The notes: generated by a model not told the origin, from the sequence alone. Numbered from the stretch's first letter, positions 1-6,144 are shown. The stretch is DNA of 6,253 nt from Devosia equisanguinis (GCA_945901835.1 CAMDMH010000205.1:1-6253), one strand, 5' to 3'. A program made the numbers and translations.

Positions 1-452
1 AGAAAATCGACGCCGAAATGCTCGTAGAAGCGCCGGTCCTCGGTGGCCATCGCCGCTTTGACCATATGCTCGGGGATTTCCTCGAGCGGAACCGCGTCGT
101 TGAGGTTGATGCCGCGCTTGCCGATCTCGTTGCCGTCGATGTCTAGGAACTTGACGCTGTATTTGCCGCCGGCGACGAGCTTGCCGTCCTCGATTTCGTT
201 CAGCGCGGGTAGCGCCAGGAAATAGAGCACCACCAAGCCGCCGGCGCCCATGGTCAGGCACTCGGAGATGCCTTCGTTGGCGAGCTTGCGCCAGCCGGCG
301 AGGCGGAACCGCGCGAAATAGCTCGACAGACCGTTGTAGTAGTCCTTGGCGCGATCCCACACGGTGGCCGCGGTCGAATCGACCCAGGCATCGATGCCGA
401 GCCAATTGACACGGCGATTGCTCACGCCCTGTCGGAAGAACCAGTCGCTCAC
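1..452 (-). CDS. Class A penicillin-binding protein (PBP1A-like), N-terminal part, cut by the left edge
   Basis: This is the first 150 codons of a bifunctional murein synthase, which would polymerise lipid II (GT51 glycosyltransferase) and cross-link peptides (transpeptidase, outside the window). The visible protein has a roughly 60-residue cytoplasmic tail beginning MSDWFFRQGVSNRR, one membrane segment at about residues 64-84, then a periplasmic linker (KFLDIDGNEIGKRG, 101-114). It reaches the GT51 signature ATEDRRFYEHFGVDF at 136-150, whose Glu138 is the expected catalytic residue. The GTG at 452-450 is the first possible start: an in-frame TAG lies at 476-474 with no start codon between them. 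An AGAGG ribosome binding site sits at 467-463. The cytoplasmic tail is longer than the short one of E. coli PBP1A; I recall similar tails in Bradyrhizobium-type homologues. It is divergent from the ycgN-like gene. The family is clear, but the transpeptidase half cannot be assessed. Confidence 0.92.
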   Translation of the reverse strand, partial: MSDWFFRQGVSNRRVNWLGIDAWVDSTAATVWDRAKDYYNGLSSYFARFRLAGWRKLANEGISECLTMGAGGLVVLYFLALPALNEIEDGKLVAGGKYSVKFLDIDGNEIGKRGINLNDAVPLEEIPEHMVKAAMATEDRRFYEHFGVDF

Positions 453-469
453 GGTGTTCGGACCTCTGT

Positions 470-495
470 TCGCCTAGCGTTGATCTCGCCTAGCG
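470..495. repeat. Two direct copies of TCGCCTAGCG
   Basis: The 10-base word tcgcctagcg occurs at 470-479 and again at 486-495, a 16-base period, immediately upstream of the ribosome binding site of the PBP gene. Its position in the 5' leader or promoter region of that gene would suit a regulator binding site, but the period is not a whole number of helical turns and no known operator is recognised. Chance repetition is possible. Confidence 0.4.
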
Positions 496-673
496 GTGAA
501 GTTGCCTGTCGTCGCGTTTCGTCAGTCGTGTCGGTCGTCGATGAGTACGTGAATAGCATGCCGGCGGGGGCCGGGCGACCATTCGCGTAGCAATTCCCCC
601 GGGCTGTTGCTATCCAATCGACTCACATGACGGCGGAATTCCGTTTGTTGATCATCCACTGTAGGTCAAGCGC

Positions 674-684
674 GAGGGATCAGT
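674..684 (+). promoter_or_regulatory. Ribosome binding site that decides the TTG start of the ycgN-like gene
   Basis: GAGG at 674-677 is followed by 7 bases and then TTG at 685. The next in-frame ATG (715) has no purine-rich sequence before it, and an in-frame TGA at 649-651 limits extension upstream. The TTG is therefore the best-supported start. Confidence 0.7.
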
Positions 685-1140
685 TTGCAACAGCCGGTCG
701 AGCCTTTCTGGCGCATGAAGACGCTCGAGCAGATGAACGCAGAGGAGTGGGAGTCGCTGTGCGACGGCTGCGGCCGCTGCTGCCTCGTAAAACTCGAGGA
801 CGAGGAAACCAAGGAAGTCGACCTGACCCGGCTCGCCTGCCGGTTGCTCGACGTGGGTTCCTGCCGTTGCTCCGACTACGCCAACCGGTTCGAGAAGGTG
901 CACGACTGCATCAAGATCGATGCGGCGGCGGTTCGCGAAATCGACTGGCTCCCCTCCACATGCGGCTACCGGCTCGTCCGGGACGGGAAGGAACTCGCGT
1001 GGTGGCATCCGCTGGTGTCGGGCGATCCGAACACGGTGCACGAGGCGGGCGTCTCGGTGCGCGGCTGGGCGATCAGCGAGGCCAAGGTGAAGGCCAAGAA
1101 CGTGCACCGCTACATCATCAAGGAGCCTGTTGGGGGTTAG
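685..1140 (+). CDS. ycgN: YcgN-family (UPF0260) cysteine-cluster protein
   Basis: This 151-residue protein belongs to the YcgN/UPF0260 group of the CxxCxxCC family, which is thought to bind a zinc or iron ion or cluster; its cellular role is not established. The signature cluster is C26-x2-C29-x2-C32-C33 (LCDGCGRCC). Further cysteines likely to be ligands are C52, C60, C62, C75 and C93, the last in WLPSTCGYR. The N-terminal PFWRMKTLEQMNAEEWESLCDGCG resembles E. coli YcgN (PFWQSKTL...), and since PFW lies before the internal ATG, this supports the upstream TTG start. The length is typical of the family. No membrane segment or signal peptide is seen, so it is cytosolic. It lies 105 bases before metY on the same strand, but metY appears to have its own promoter. 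Confidence 0.92.
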   Translation: MQQPVEPFWRMKTLEQMNAEEWESLCDGCGRCCLVKLEDEETKEVDLTRLACRLLDVGSCRCSDYANRFEKVHDCIKIDAAAVREIDWLPSTCGYRLVRDGKELAWWHPLVSGDPNTVHEAGVSVRGWAISEAKVKAKNVHRYIIKEPVGG

Positions 1141-1153
1141 AGCTGCAGGACGG

Positions 1154-1180
1154 GACGTCTCGGGCGCGACGAGGCACGTC
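1154..1180 (+). terminator. Hairpin just after the ycgN-like gene, possible weak terminator
   Basis: The stem is GACGT-CTCG pairing with CGAG-(gc bulge)-ACGTC around the 7-base loop at 1163-1169: nine base pairs with one 2-base bulge. It begins 14 bases after the ycgN stop and lies before the predicted metY promoter. It lacks a T-run, so it may protect the mRNA end or act only weakly as a terminator. Confidence 0.35.
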
Positions 1181-1184
1181 ATGG

Positions 1185-1213
1185 TTGCCGCGCGGCTCTG
1201 GTTGGCCTATGCT
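1185..1213 (+). promoter_or_regulatory. Candidate sigma-70-type promoter for metY
   Basis: TTGCCG (1185-1190) and TATGCT (1208-1213) are separated by 17 bases, each matching four of six consensus positions. Transcription would start near 1220, leaving a leader of about 26 bases. That is too short for a SAM riboswitch, and none of the SAM-II features I know are visible. Predicted by eye only. Confidence 0.45.
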
Positions 1214-1245
1214 CCTGGGACGGCTCGTTCAGGAGATCACGTCCG

Positions 1246-2535
1246 ATGTCTCAAGATCAAGCGCCCAGGTTTTCCACGCTCGCCATTCATGCGGGTGCTA
1301 GCCCCGATCCTTCCACGGGCGCGCGCGTCACGCCGATCTATCAGACCGCCTCTTTCGTCTTCGACGACGCCGATCACGCCGCTTCGCTGTTCGGGCTGGA
1401 AGCGTTCGGCAACATCTACACGCGTCTGACCAACCCGACGCAGGCGGTGCTGGAAGGGCGGGTCGCCGCACTCGAAGGCGGCACCGCAGCGCTCGCGGTG
1501 GCCTCGGGCCATGCGGCGCAATTCCTCGTGTTCCACACCCTGCTCGAGCCGGGCGACGAGTTCGTCGCGGGGCGGCAGCTCTATGGCGGTTCGATCAACC
1601 AGTTCAATCACAGCTTCAAGAAGTTCAACTGGAACGTCGTCTGGGCCGATTCCACCGATCCTGCTTCCATCGAGAAGGCCATCACGCAGAAGACCAAGGC
1701 GATCTTCGTGGAATCGATCGCGAACCCCGGAGGGCTCGTCATCGATCTCGCCGCGATCGGGGCGATCGCCAAGAAGGCCGGCATTCCGCTGATCGTCGAC
1801 AATACGCTGGCCTCGCCTTACCTGTGTCAGCCCAAGGAGTTCGGCGCCGACATCATCGTCCACTCGCTGACCAAGTTCATGGGCGGTCACGGCAGTTCGA
1901 TCGGCGGTGTGATCGTCGATTGCGGCACCTTCGATTGGCTCGGTGCGAAGCACCGCTACAAGACGCTGGTCGAGCCGAATGCATCATACAACGGCATGAA
2001 GCTCGCCGAGACGTTCGGCAACTTCGCGTTCGCGATCGCGGCGCGCGTGATGGGGTTGCGCGATATCGGGCCGGCGATCTCGCCGTTCAACGCGTTCCTG
2101 ATCCTGACCGGGATCGAGACTCTGCCGCTGCGGATGCAGAAGCACTGTGAGAACACGCTCGCGGTGGCCACGTATCTGTCAAAGCATCCCAAGATCGCGT
2201 GGGTGAACTACGCGGGACTGCCGTCGAGCCCGAACCACGCGATGCAGATGAAGATCGCGCCGAAGGGGGCGGGCGCCGTGTTCACGTTCGGCGTCAAGGG
2301 CGGCTATGAGGCGGGCATCAAGCTCGTCGCCAAGCTCAAGCTGTTCTCGCATCTGGCCAACATCGGCGACACCAGGAGCCTCGTGATCCATCCGGCATCG
2401 ACCACGCACCGGCAGTTGACGGACGAGCAGCGTAAGGCTGCAGGGGCCGGGCCGGATGTGGTGCGGTTGTCGATCGGGATCGAGGATGTTGCGGATATCA
2501 TCGCGGATCTCGATCAGGCGTTGGCTGCGGTGTAA
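1246..2535 (+). CDS. metY: O-acetylhomoserine sulfhydrylase (aminocarboxypropyltransferase), MetY
   Basis: This cytosolic PLP enzyme of the Cys/Met metabolism gamma-replacement family makes homocysteine from O-acetylhomoserine and sulfide, or methionine from methanethiol. The 429-residue length fits MetY rather than the shorter MetZ/MetB proteins. Visible features are YTRLTNPT at 58-65 (phosphate-contacting Tyr/Arg), GRQLYGGS at 109-116 with the Tyr that stacks on PLP, VDNTLASPYLCQP at 184-196 with Asp185, and VHSLTKFMGGHG at 205-216 with Lys210 as the Schiff-base lysine. The run KTLVEPNASYNGMKLAETFG (239-258) is typical of MetY, and SLVIHPASTTHRQL (378-391) carries the substrate-carboxylate-binding region. 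AGGAG at 1231-1235 precedes the ATG by 10 bases. Acyl-donor preference (acetyl versus succinyl) is inferred from family resemblance and length. Confidence 0.93.
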   Translation: MSQDQAPRFSTLAIHAGASPDPSTGARVTPIYQTASFVFDDADHAASLFGLEAFGNIYTRLTNPTQAVLEGRVAALEGGTAALAVASGHAAQFLVFHTLLEPGDEFVAGRQLYGGSINQFNHSFKKFNWNVVWADSTDPASIEKAITQKTKAIFVESIANPGGLVIDLAAIGAIAKKAGIPLIVDNTLASPYLCQPKEFGADIIVHSLTKFMGGHGSSIGGVIVDCGTFDWLGAKHRYKTLVEPNASYNGMKLAETFGNFAFAIAARVMGLRDIGPAISPFNAFLILTGIETLPLRMQKHCENTLAVATYLSKHPKIAWVNYAGLPSSPNHAMQMKIAPKGAGAVFTFGVKGGYEAGIKLVAKLKLFSHLANIGDTRSLVIHPASTTHRQLTDEQRKAAGAGPDVVRLSIGIEDVADIIADLDQALAAV

Positions 2536-2536
2536 T

Positions 2537-2571
2537 TTCGCGCTGTGCGCGAAGTGGGGCCTCGGCCCCAC
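2537..2571. repeat. Two tandem perfect hairpins after metY
   Basis: The first hairpin is TTCGCG-(ctgtg)-CGCGAA at 2537-2553, starting two bases after the metY stop. The second is GTGGGGC-(ctcg)-GCCCCAC at 2554-2571, directly abutting the first. Together with the third hairpin they fill the space between metY and the convergent minus-strand gene. They can fold on either strand and may stop antisense transcription or protect mRNA ends. Confidence 0.7.
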
Positions 2572-2578
2572 ACCCCGA

Positions 2579-2611
2579 CCGGAGGGACACCCTCCGGACC
2601 TCCCGTTTTTT
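2579..2611 (+). terminator. metY: Rho-independent-like terminator of metY
   Basis: CCGGAGGG-(aca)-CCCTCCGG forms a perfect 8-base-pair stem at 2579-2597, followed by 8 bases and a run of six T at 2606-2611. The gap between stem and T-run is longer than in a textbook terminator, so efficiency is uncertain. No T-run follows the stems on the minus strand. Confidence 0.6.
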
Positions 2612-2641
2612 GTCTCTTGGGTGTGCGGATCGGATGTCTCG

Positions 2642-3655
2642 TCAGTTGCCGTAGATCGCTTTCACCTTGGTGATGAGATCGGGTGGCATGCGGTCGATTT
2701 CGTCGACAACGCGGCCGAGTGCTTCGCCGGTCGCGGGCATGAGTTCCATCGAGATCTGCTTGAGGTCGGCTGAGAATTCCGGGTCGGTCATCATCCGGTC
2801 GAAAGCGCGGCGCAGCGTGTCCAGTCGATCACCGGGGACGCCGGGTGGGGCCAGGACTGCGCGGCCGATCTCGACGGCCGTCATGACGGCGGACAGGATC
2901 GACTTTTCCTCATCGTTGCGCGCGAGTTCGATGACGGTCGGCACATCGGGCATCGCGGGATGGCGTGTCGTGCCGTACTGCAAGAGGAACCGAACCTTAC
3001 CGGTTTCGATCCACGAAGCGTGCGCCGTCTTGACGATTTCGTAGCTCGTCGAATGGCCCTGCACCTCGCCGCGCTCCATCGCAAGCATCGCGTCGGCCGA
3101 GCCCTTGTAGCCCAGGATCATCTTGAAGCGCGTGCCGAGTACGTTGTTCGTCACCGTGGGATAGACGACGATGTTCGAGCCGACACCGGTGCCCGCGAAA
3201 GTGACCTCGGTCGATTGCGCTTCGGCGAAGGTGCGCACGGGCGCGGTGTGCCAGACGAAGGCTACGTTGTGGCCCGGCGAGATGCGACCGATCCAGCTGA
3301 ACTTCGAGGCTTTGAAGCGGGCTGCCGATGGGTTCAATCGCGCGTCGAGCGGCATGGTCGGCGAAACGATACCGATGACGCTTCCGTCTTTCGCGGCGAC
3401 GGTGAACAGGTGGTTCGAAGCGAGCATGCTGCCGGCGCCCGGCATGTAGCGAATAGTGACTGTCGTGCCCGGCGCGACGTGCCGGCCGAGGTGGCGCGAA
3501 ACGGGCCGGGCGAAGAGGTCGTAGCCGCCGCCCGGCGGGAAACCGACAATGAGGTCGAGTGCGCGGGATTTGTAGAATTCGGAGGGGGATTGCGCCTGCG
3601 CGGTCGGGGCCGCGAGAATGACAGCGACGGCCAAGGCGAGCAGTCTGCGTTTCAT
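2642..3655 (-). CDS. Bug/TctC-family periplasmic solute-binding protein, orphan
   Basis: This 337-residue protein is of the Bug (TctC-like) extracytoplasmic binding receptor family, whose members typically bind small carboxylates or related solutes for tripartite tricarboxylate transporters. The chosen ATG at 3655 gives a clear signal peptide (MKRRLL, hydrophobic core to about 16, likely cut after AQA at 21); an upstream ATG at 3715 in the same frame would bury it. AGGA lies 10 bases before the chosen start. Family features are VGFPPGGGYDLFAR (37-50, first ligand loop with Asp46), MPGAGSMLASNHLF (71-84), AGTGVGSNIVVYP (154-166, second loop) and the C-terminal APPGVPGDRLDTLRRAF (269-285). No TctA/TctB membrane genes are adjacent. 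It follows the propeller-protein gene by 82 bases on the same strand, suggesting co-transcription and a related ligand. The ligand cannot be told from sequence. Confidence 0.9.
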   Translation of the reverse strand: MKRRLLALAVAVILAAPTAQAQSPSEFYKSRALDLIVGFPPGGGYDLFARPVSRHLGRHVAPGTTVTIRYMPGAGSMLASNHLFTVAAKDGSVIGIVSPTMPLDARLNPSAARFKASKFSWIGRISPGHNVAFVWHTAPVRTFAEAQSTEVTFAGTGVGSNIVVYPTVTNNVLGTRFKMILGYKGSADAMLAMERGEVQGHSTSYEIVKTAHASWIETGKVRFLLQYGTTRHPAMPDVPTVIELARNDEEKSILSAVMTAVEIGRAVLAPPGVPGDRLDTLRRAFDRMMTDPEFSADLKQISMELMPATGEALGRVVDEIDRMPPDLITKVKAIYGN

Positions 3656-3679
3656 GGGCGATACGTCCTGAACGGATTC

Positions 3680-3706
3680 GGGCCGATGCGACTGGTGCAC
3701 CGGCCC
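3680..3706 (-). other. Hairpin between the two minus-strand genes
   Basis: GGGCCG (3680-3685) pairs with CGGCCC (3701-3706), enclosing a 15-base loop that itself contains the palindrome GGTGCACC. There is no T-run after it on the minus strand, so it is more likely an mRNA-stability or partial-attenuation element than a terminator. It lies in the 82-base gap before the binding-protein gene. Confidence 0.35.
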
Positions 3707-3737
3707 GCAAATCATCGCATATTTCGAAGCGCGGTTG

Positions 3738-5915
3738 CTACTTCGCCAGCGGGTCCGGACGGTACTGGAAGTGTGCGGCGAACGGCTTGGTGCCCTTGCC
3801 CCCTTCGATCAGCCAGGGCGTGCGGTCGCCGTTGGCGGCCCACAGGCCACGGCCCTTCCAGCCGGCATTCGGGTCGTCGATGCGGCCGTCGAAGCCCTTG
3901 GCGTAGAAGCCCAGCGGGTAGGGGACGCGGATCGACACCATCTTGCCGTCCTTGTCCATTGCGACAAGGCCGTCCATCAGGTTGGCGGTCGACATCGGGA
4001 TGTCATCGCCCATGCCGAACGTGTTGTGATGATCGACCCACGAGTAGTAGCTCGACTCGACGCTGTTCTCGCCCATGCCCTTGAAGCCGGGGCCCGGGTA
4101 CTGGTGGAAAGTCCAGCCTTCGGGGCAGTGGTTGCCTGTAGCGGTCGGGCCGTTGAGCGGACCCTTGCACTTGCGGCGGTCGAAGATGCCCATGTGGCCG
4201 GAAGCCAGCGAAACGACGGCCCGGCCCTGCTTGTCGATATCGGCGCCGCGTACGCCGAAGCCGGGCATCGGGACGTAGTAGATCTCCGACAGCGCCTTGT
4301 GCGGGTTCTTGCCGGGATCGACGCGGACGACTGCGCCGGGATTGCCGCGGATGCCGCCCCAGATCGAGCCGTCGACCGGGCTCGGCATGACCGCGTAGAA
4401 TGTCGGGCCGATGCGCATGTCCTTCGTCGGGTCCATGGGCTTGCCGGGCTCGGTCCATTCACCGCGCACGCCGTCACCGTTGGTGTCGAGGACGATGGGC
4501 GTCCAGCCCTGCGCCTTCTCGATGTCGCCGGTCTCGTCGAGCAGCTTGGTGTTGATCCAACCGACGTTGCCGCCGCCGCCGCCGGTGCTCATCCACACGG
4601 TCTCATTGACGTCATAGCCGAACTGGAGATGGTGCGAGCCGAAGCACGTCTGGTAGGCGGTATATTTCTTGGTCGCCGGGTCAAACATGGTGACGCGGCG
4701 GTTGGTGGAGTTCAGCGGGAACTCGACGGCCGAAGGGTGCTTCGAGCCCTTTTTGCAGAAGTCCGGATTTTCCGGCTTGTGGCCGGTCGCCGCCATCCAC
4801 ACGCGCCCCTTCCGGTCGAGCATGGAGTTGTGGTTGTTGGCGCGGCTGTTCCAGATGTTCTCCTCGCCCCAATAGGCCGAGGGCTGCAGGATCTTGACCG
4901 AGCCGGCATTGCCCGGTCCAAGTGCCAGCGGCATGTCCGGCGTCGTCGGCAATACGAAGTTGGTCGCGATGTTCTTCACCGGATCGAGAATCGGCATGTC
5001 GTCGCACGCATGCTCGCACTGGCCGTAGACCGGTCCGTACGCGTTGACCGTGGGATAGCGGCGGTCCGATGCGATGAGGTCGTGCAGGTATTGCTTGGGG
5101 TTGTGCCAATCGCGCAACGTGACGACGATGTTGCGCTCCTTGCCTTGCGGACGCACCGGCTTATCTGTCGGAAGCGCTCCCTTGGCGATCTTCTCGGTCC
5201 AGTCGCCGAAGTACTTGAACGGCGCGCCGCCGAGATCGCCGCCCGCCTGGTTGATCATGTTCTCGCCGGCCTGGCCGGACTGGATACGCCGCATCCACGC
5301 GTCTGCGTGGTTGCCGTTCGCTTCCTTCATGAACATGTCGGGGATGGTGCGGGTCGATTTCTGGCCGAGCTGATGGCAGCCCACGCAACCGTTGTTCTTC
5401 ATCCCGTTGAGCCAGTCGGTGTACTTCACCTTGGCCGGAATGTTCTTGTCGGCGCCGCCGAACTGCTCGGGCTTGGGGATCTCGAGCATCGCGAACCAGT
5501 AGGCGGCCGGATAATACTCGGCGGCCGCAGCCTCGTTCGGCGCTGGCACCGCCGTGATGTTGATCTGCTTGCCCGGCTCGCTCTTGACCTTGGGGCTGTC
5601 GACGAGGCCGTAGCCGCGGACCCACACGTCGTAGTTGGCCTTCGGCAGATCGGGAATGACGTAGCGGCCCTGATCGTCGGTCACGACAATGCGGATGAAG
5701 CGCACGGGCAGATCCCGCGTCTCGGCGATCACCCACACGCCGGCCTCTGGGCCGCCGCCGGGACCGCGCACGACGCCGCCGATGTCGTCATTGTCGATGG
5801 CGACCGTTGCTGCTGCCGGAGCTTGGGCAAGTGCGGGGCTCAACGGTGCCGCCGCGATGATCGCGGCAGTCGATGCCGCCATCGCAAACAAGGCGATTGT
5901 CGTCTTAATCGGCAT
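3738..5915 (-). CDS. Exported multidomain protein: carboxypeptidase-regulatory-like domain, CxxCH motif and Vgb-like beta-propeller
   Basis: The protein has 725 residues. Residues 1-30 form a signal peptide (MPIKTT, hydrophobic core, ALA cleavage at 30). About 37-125 resembles a carboxypeptidase-regulatory-like beta-sandwich (GGVVRGPGGGPEAGVWV, TDDQGRYVIPDLPKANYDVWVRG). CVGCH at 177-181 is a single haem-c attachment motif. From about 285 to the end are repeated blades of the Vgb/streptogramin-lyase type: DRKGRVWMAATG (367-378), NETVWMSTGGGGG (437-449), DGSIWGGIRGNPGAVVRVDPG (515-535), KQGRAVVSLASGHMGIFDR (562-580), GRGLWAANGDRTPWLIEGG (688-706). DTNGDGVRGEW (477-487) resembles a calcium loop. 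The ATG at 5915 is chosen over one at 5960 because GGGAG lies six bases before it and the signal peptide follows. The role is probably periplasmic redox or lyase chemistry; substrate and reaction are unknown, and no experimentally defined relative is recognised. It heads the predicted pair with the binding protein. Confidence 0.85.
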   Translation of the reverse strand: MPIKTTIALFAMAASTAAIIAAAPLSPALAQAPAAATVAIDNDDIGGVVRGPGGGPEAGVWVIAETRDLPVRFIRIVVTDDQGRYVIPDLPKANYDVWVRGYGLVDSPKVKSEPGKQINITAVPAPNEAAAAEYYPAAYWFAMLEIPKPEQFGGADKNIPAKVKYTDWLNGMKNNGCVGCHQLGQKSTRTIPDMFMKEANGNHADAWMRRIQSGQAGENMINQAGGDLGGAPFKYFGDWTEKIAKGALPTDKPVRPQGKERNIVVTLRDWHNPKQYLHDLIASDRRYPTVNAYGPVYGQCEHACDDMPILDPVKNIATNFVLPTTPDMPLALGPGNAGSVKILQPSAYWGEENIWNSRANNHNSMLDRKGRVWMAATGHKPENPDFCKKGSKHPSAVEFPLNSTNRRVTMFDPATKKYTAYQTCFGSHHLQFGYDVNETVWMSTGGGGGNVGWINTKLLDETGDIEKAQGWTPIVLDTNGDGVRGEWTEPGKPMDPTKDMRIGPTFYAVMPSPVDGSIWGGIRGNPGAVVRVDPGKNPHKALSEIYYVPMPGFGVRGADIDKQGRAVVSLASGHMGIFDRRKCKGPLNGPTATGNHCPEGWTFHQYPGPGFKGMGENSVESSYYSWVDHHNTFGMGDDIPMSTANLMDGLVAMDKDGKMVSIRVPYPLGFYAKGFDGRIDDPNAGWKGRGLWAANGDRTPWLIEGGKGTKPFAAHFQYRPDPLAK
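4569..4583 (-). repeat. Five GCC trinucleotides encoding Gly445-449
   Basis: Five exact GCC copies on the plus strand are read in frame as GGC codons on the minus strand, giving the pentaglycine at residues 445-449 of the propeller protein. The tract lies right after the blade strand VWMST. Slippage would change the glycine count without a frameshift. Confidence 0.75.
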
Positions 5916-5926
5916 GGGCGTCTCCC
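5916..5926 (-). promoter_or_regulatory. Ribosome binding site deciding the start of the propeller protein
   Basis: GGGAG (plus-strand ctccc at 5922-5926) is six bases before the ATG at 5915. The alternative ATG at 5960 has only an A-rich AAGAAATAATTCA before it, and it would put 15 residues, including charged ones, before the signal peptide. Confidence 0.65.
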
Positions 5927-5991
5927 GGACCAGTGGAATGAAATCACACTGATTGTTCATTGAATTATTTCTTGGGGGCGACCGGCTCGAA

Positions 5992-6045
5992 CCAACTACA
6001 CGTTGGACAAACAGGCGTACCCTTATTGGCAGCAGGCGTCGCCAA
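5992..6045. repeat. Pair of TTGG/CCAA inverted repeats in the propeller-gene leader
   Basis: CCAAC-(tacac)-GTTGG spans 5992-6006 and TTGGC-(10 bases)-GCCAA spans 6026-6045. The word ccaactac also occurs directly repeated at 5992-5999 and 6042-6049. All lie between the predicted transcription start (near 6049) and the gene, where a repressor or activator could bind or the leader could fold. No named regulator site is recognised. Confidence 0.4.
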
Positions 6046-6055
6046 CTACGGCTCC

Positions 6056-6084
6056 ATACTAAGCAGGTTTTCGGCTGCTCACAA
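6056..6084 (-). promoter_or_regulatory. Candidate promoter for the propeller and binding-protein pair
   Basis: Reading the minus strand, TTGTGA (6084-6079) and TAGTAT (6061-6056) are separated by 17 bases; each matches four of six sigma-70 positions. Transcription would begin near 6049, giving a leader of about 130 bases that contains the CCAAC/GTTGG inverted repeats. Found by eye; other promoters are possible. Confidence 0.4.
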
Positions 6085-6144
6085 TCGAGTTGCCGACAGA
6101 AAAGAGAGCCACTTGCAAAATAGTCCCAGCGCGCCGGATTTCTC

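Larger units (their letters stand above)
453..684. other. Divergent intergenic spacer without a gene
   Basis: These 232 bases separate the divergent PBP and ycgN-like genes and must carry promoters for both, but I see no convincing -35/-10 pair on either strand. It contains a 10-base direct repeat near the PBP start (separate entry) and a short GC-only hairpin (CCGGC, loop gggg, GCCGG) at 561-574. Open frames crossing it have no recognisable protein content. Confidence 0.6.

Noticed and set aside
1141..1245. SAM riboswitch before metY
   Set aside because: The spacer is short, its one hairpin lies before the predicted promoter, and no SAM-II-type conserved segments are visible.
627..1301. A 224-codon plus-strand frame over the ycgN-like gene
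   Set aside because: It is shifted relative to the recognised cysteine-cluster protein, is Arg-rich, and has no family resemblance.
1237..1953. A 238-codon minus-strand frame opposite metY
   Set aside because: It overlaps a complete, clearly recognised MetY enzyme and has the Arg/Asp/Glu-rich composition of an antisense shadow.
3735..5963. A 742-codon open frame on the plus strand opposite the propeller gene
   Set aside because: It is the antisense mirror of a GC-rich gene. The minus-strand frame has a signal peptide, CxxCH, blade repeats and a ribosome binding site; the plus-strand frame is Val/Ala/Arg/Asp-rich with no recognisable domain.
5976..6006. tRNA-like T-loop and acceptor end on the minus strand (GGTTCGAGCC followed by CGCCCCCA)
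   Set aside because: The T-stem would need GTTGG to pair with CGGTC, which fails at two positions, and no matching GGGGGCG acceptor strand or anticodon arm is found upstream.
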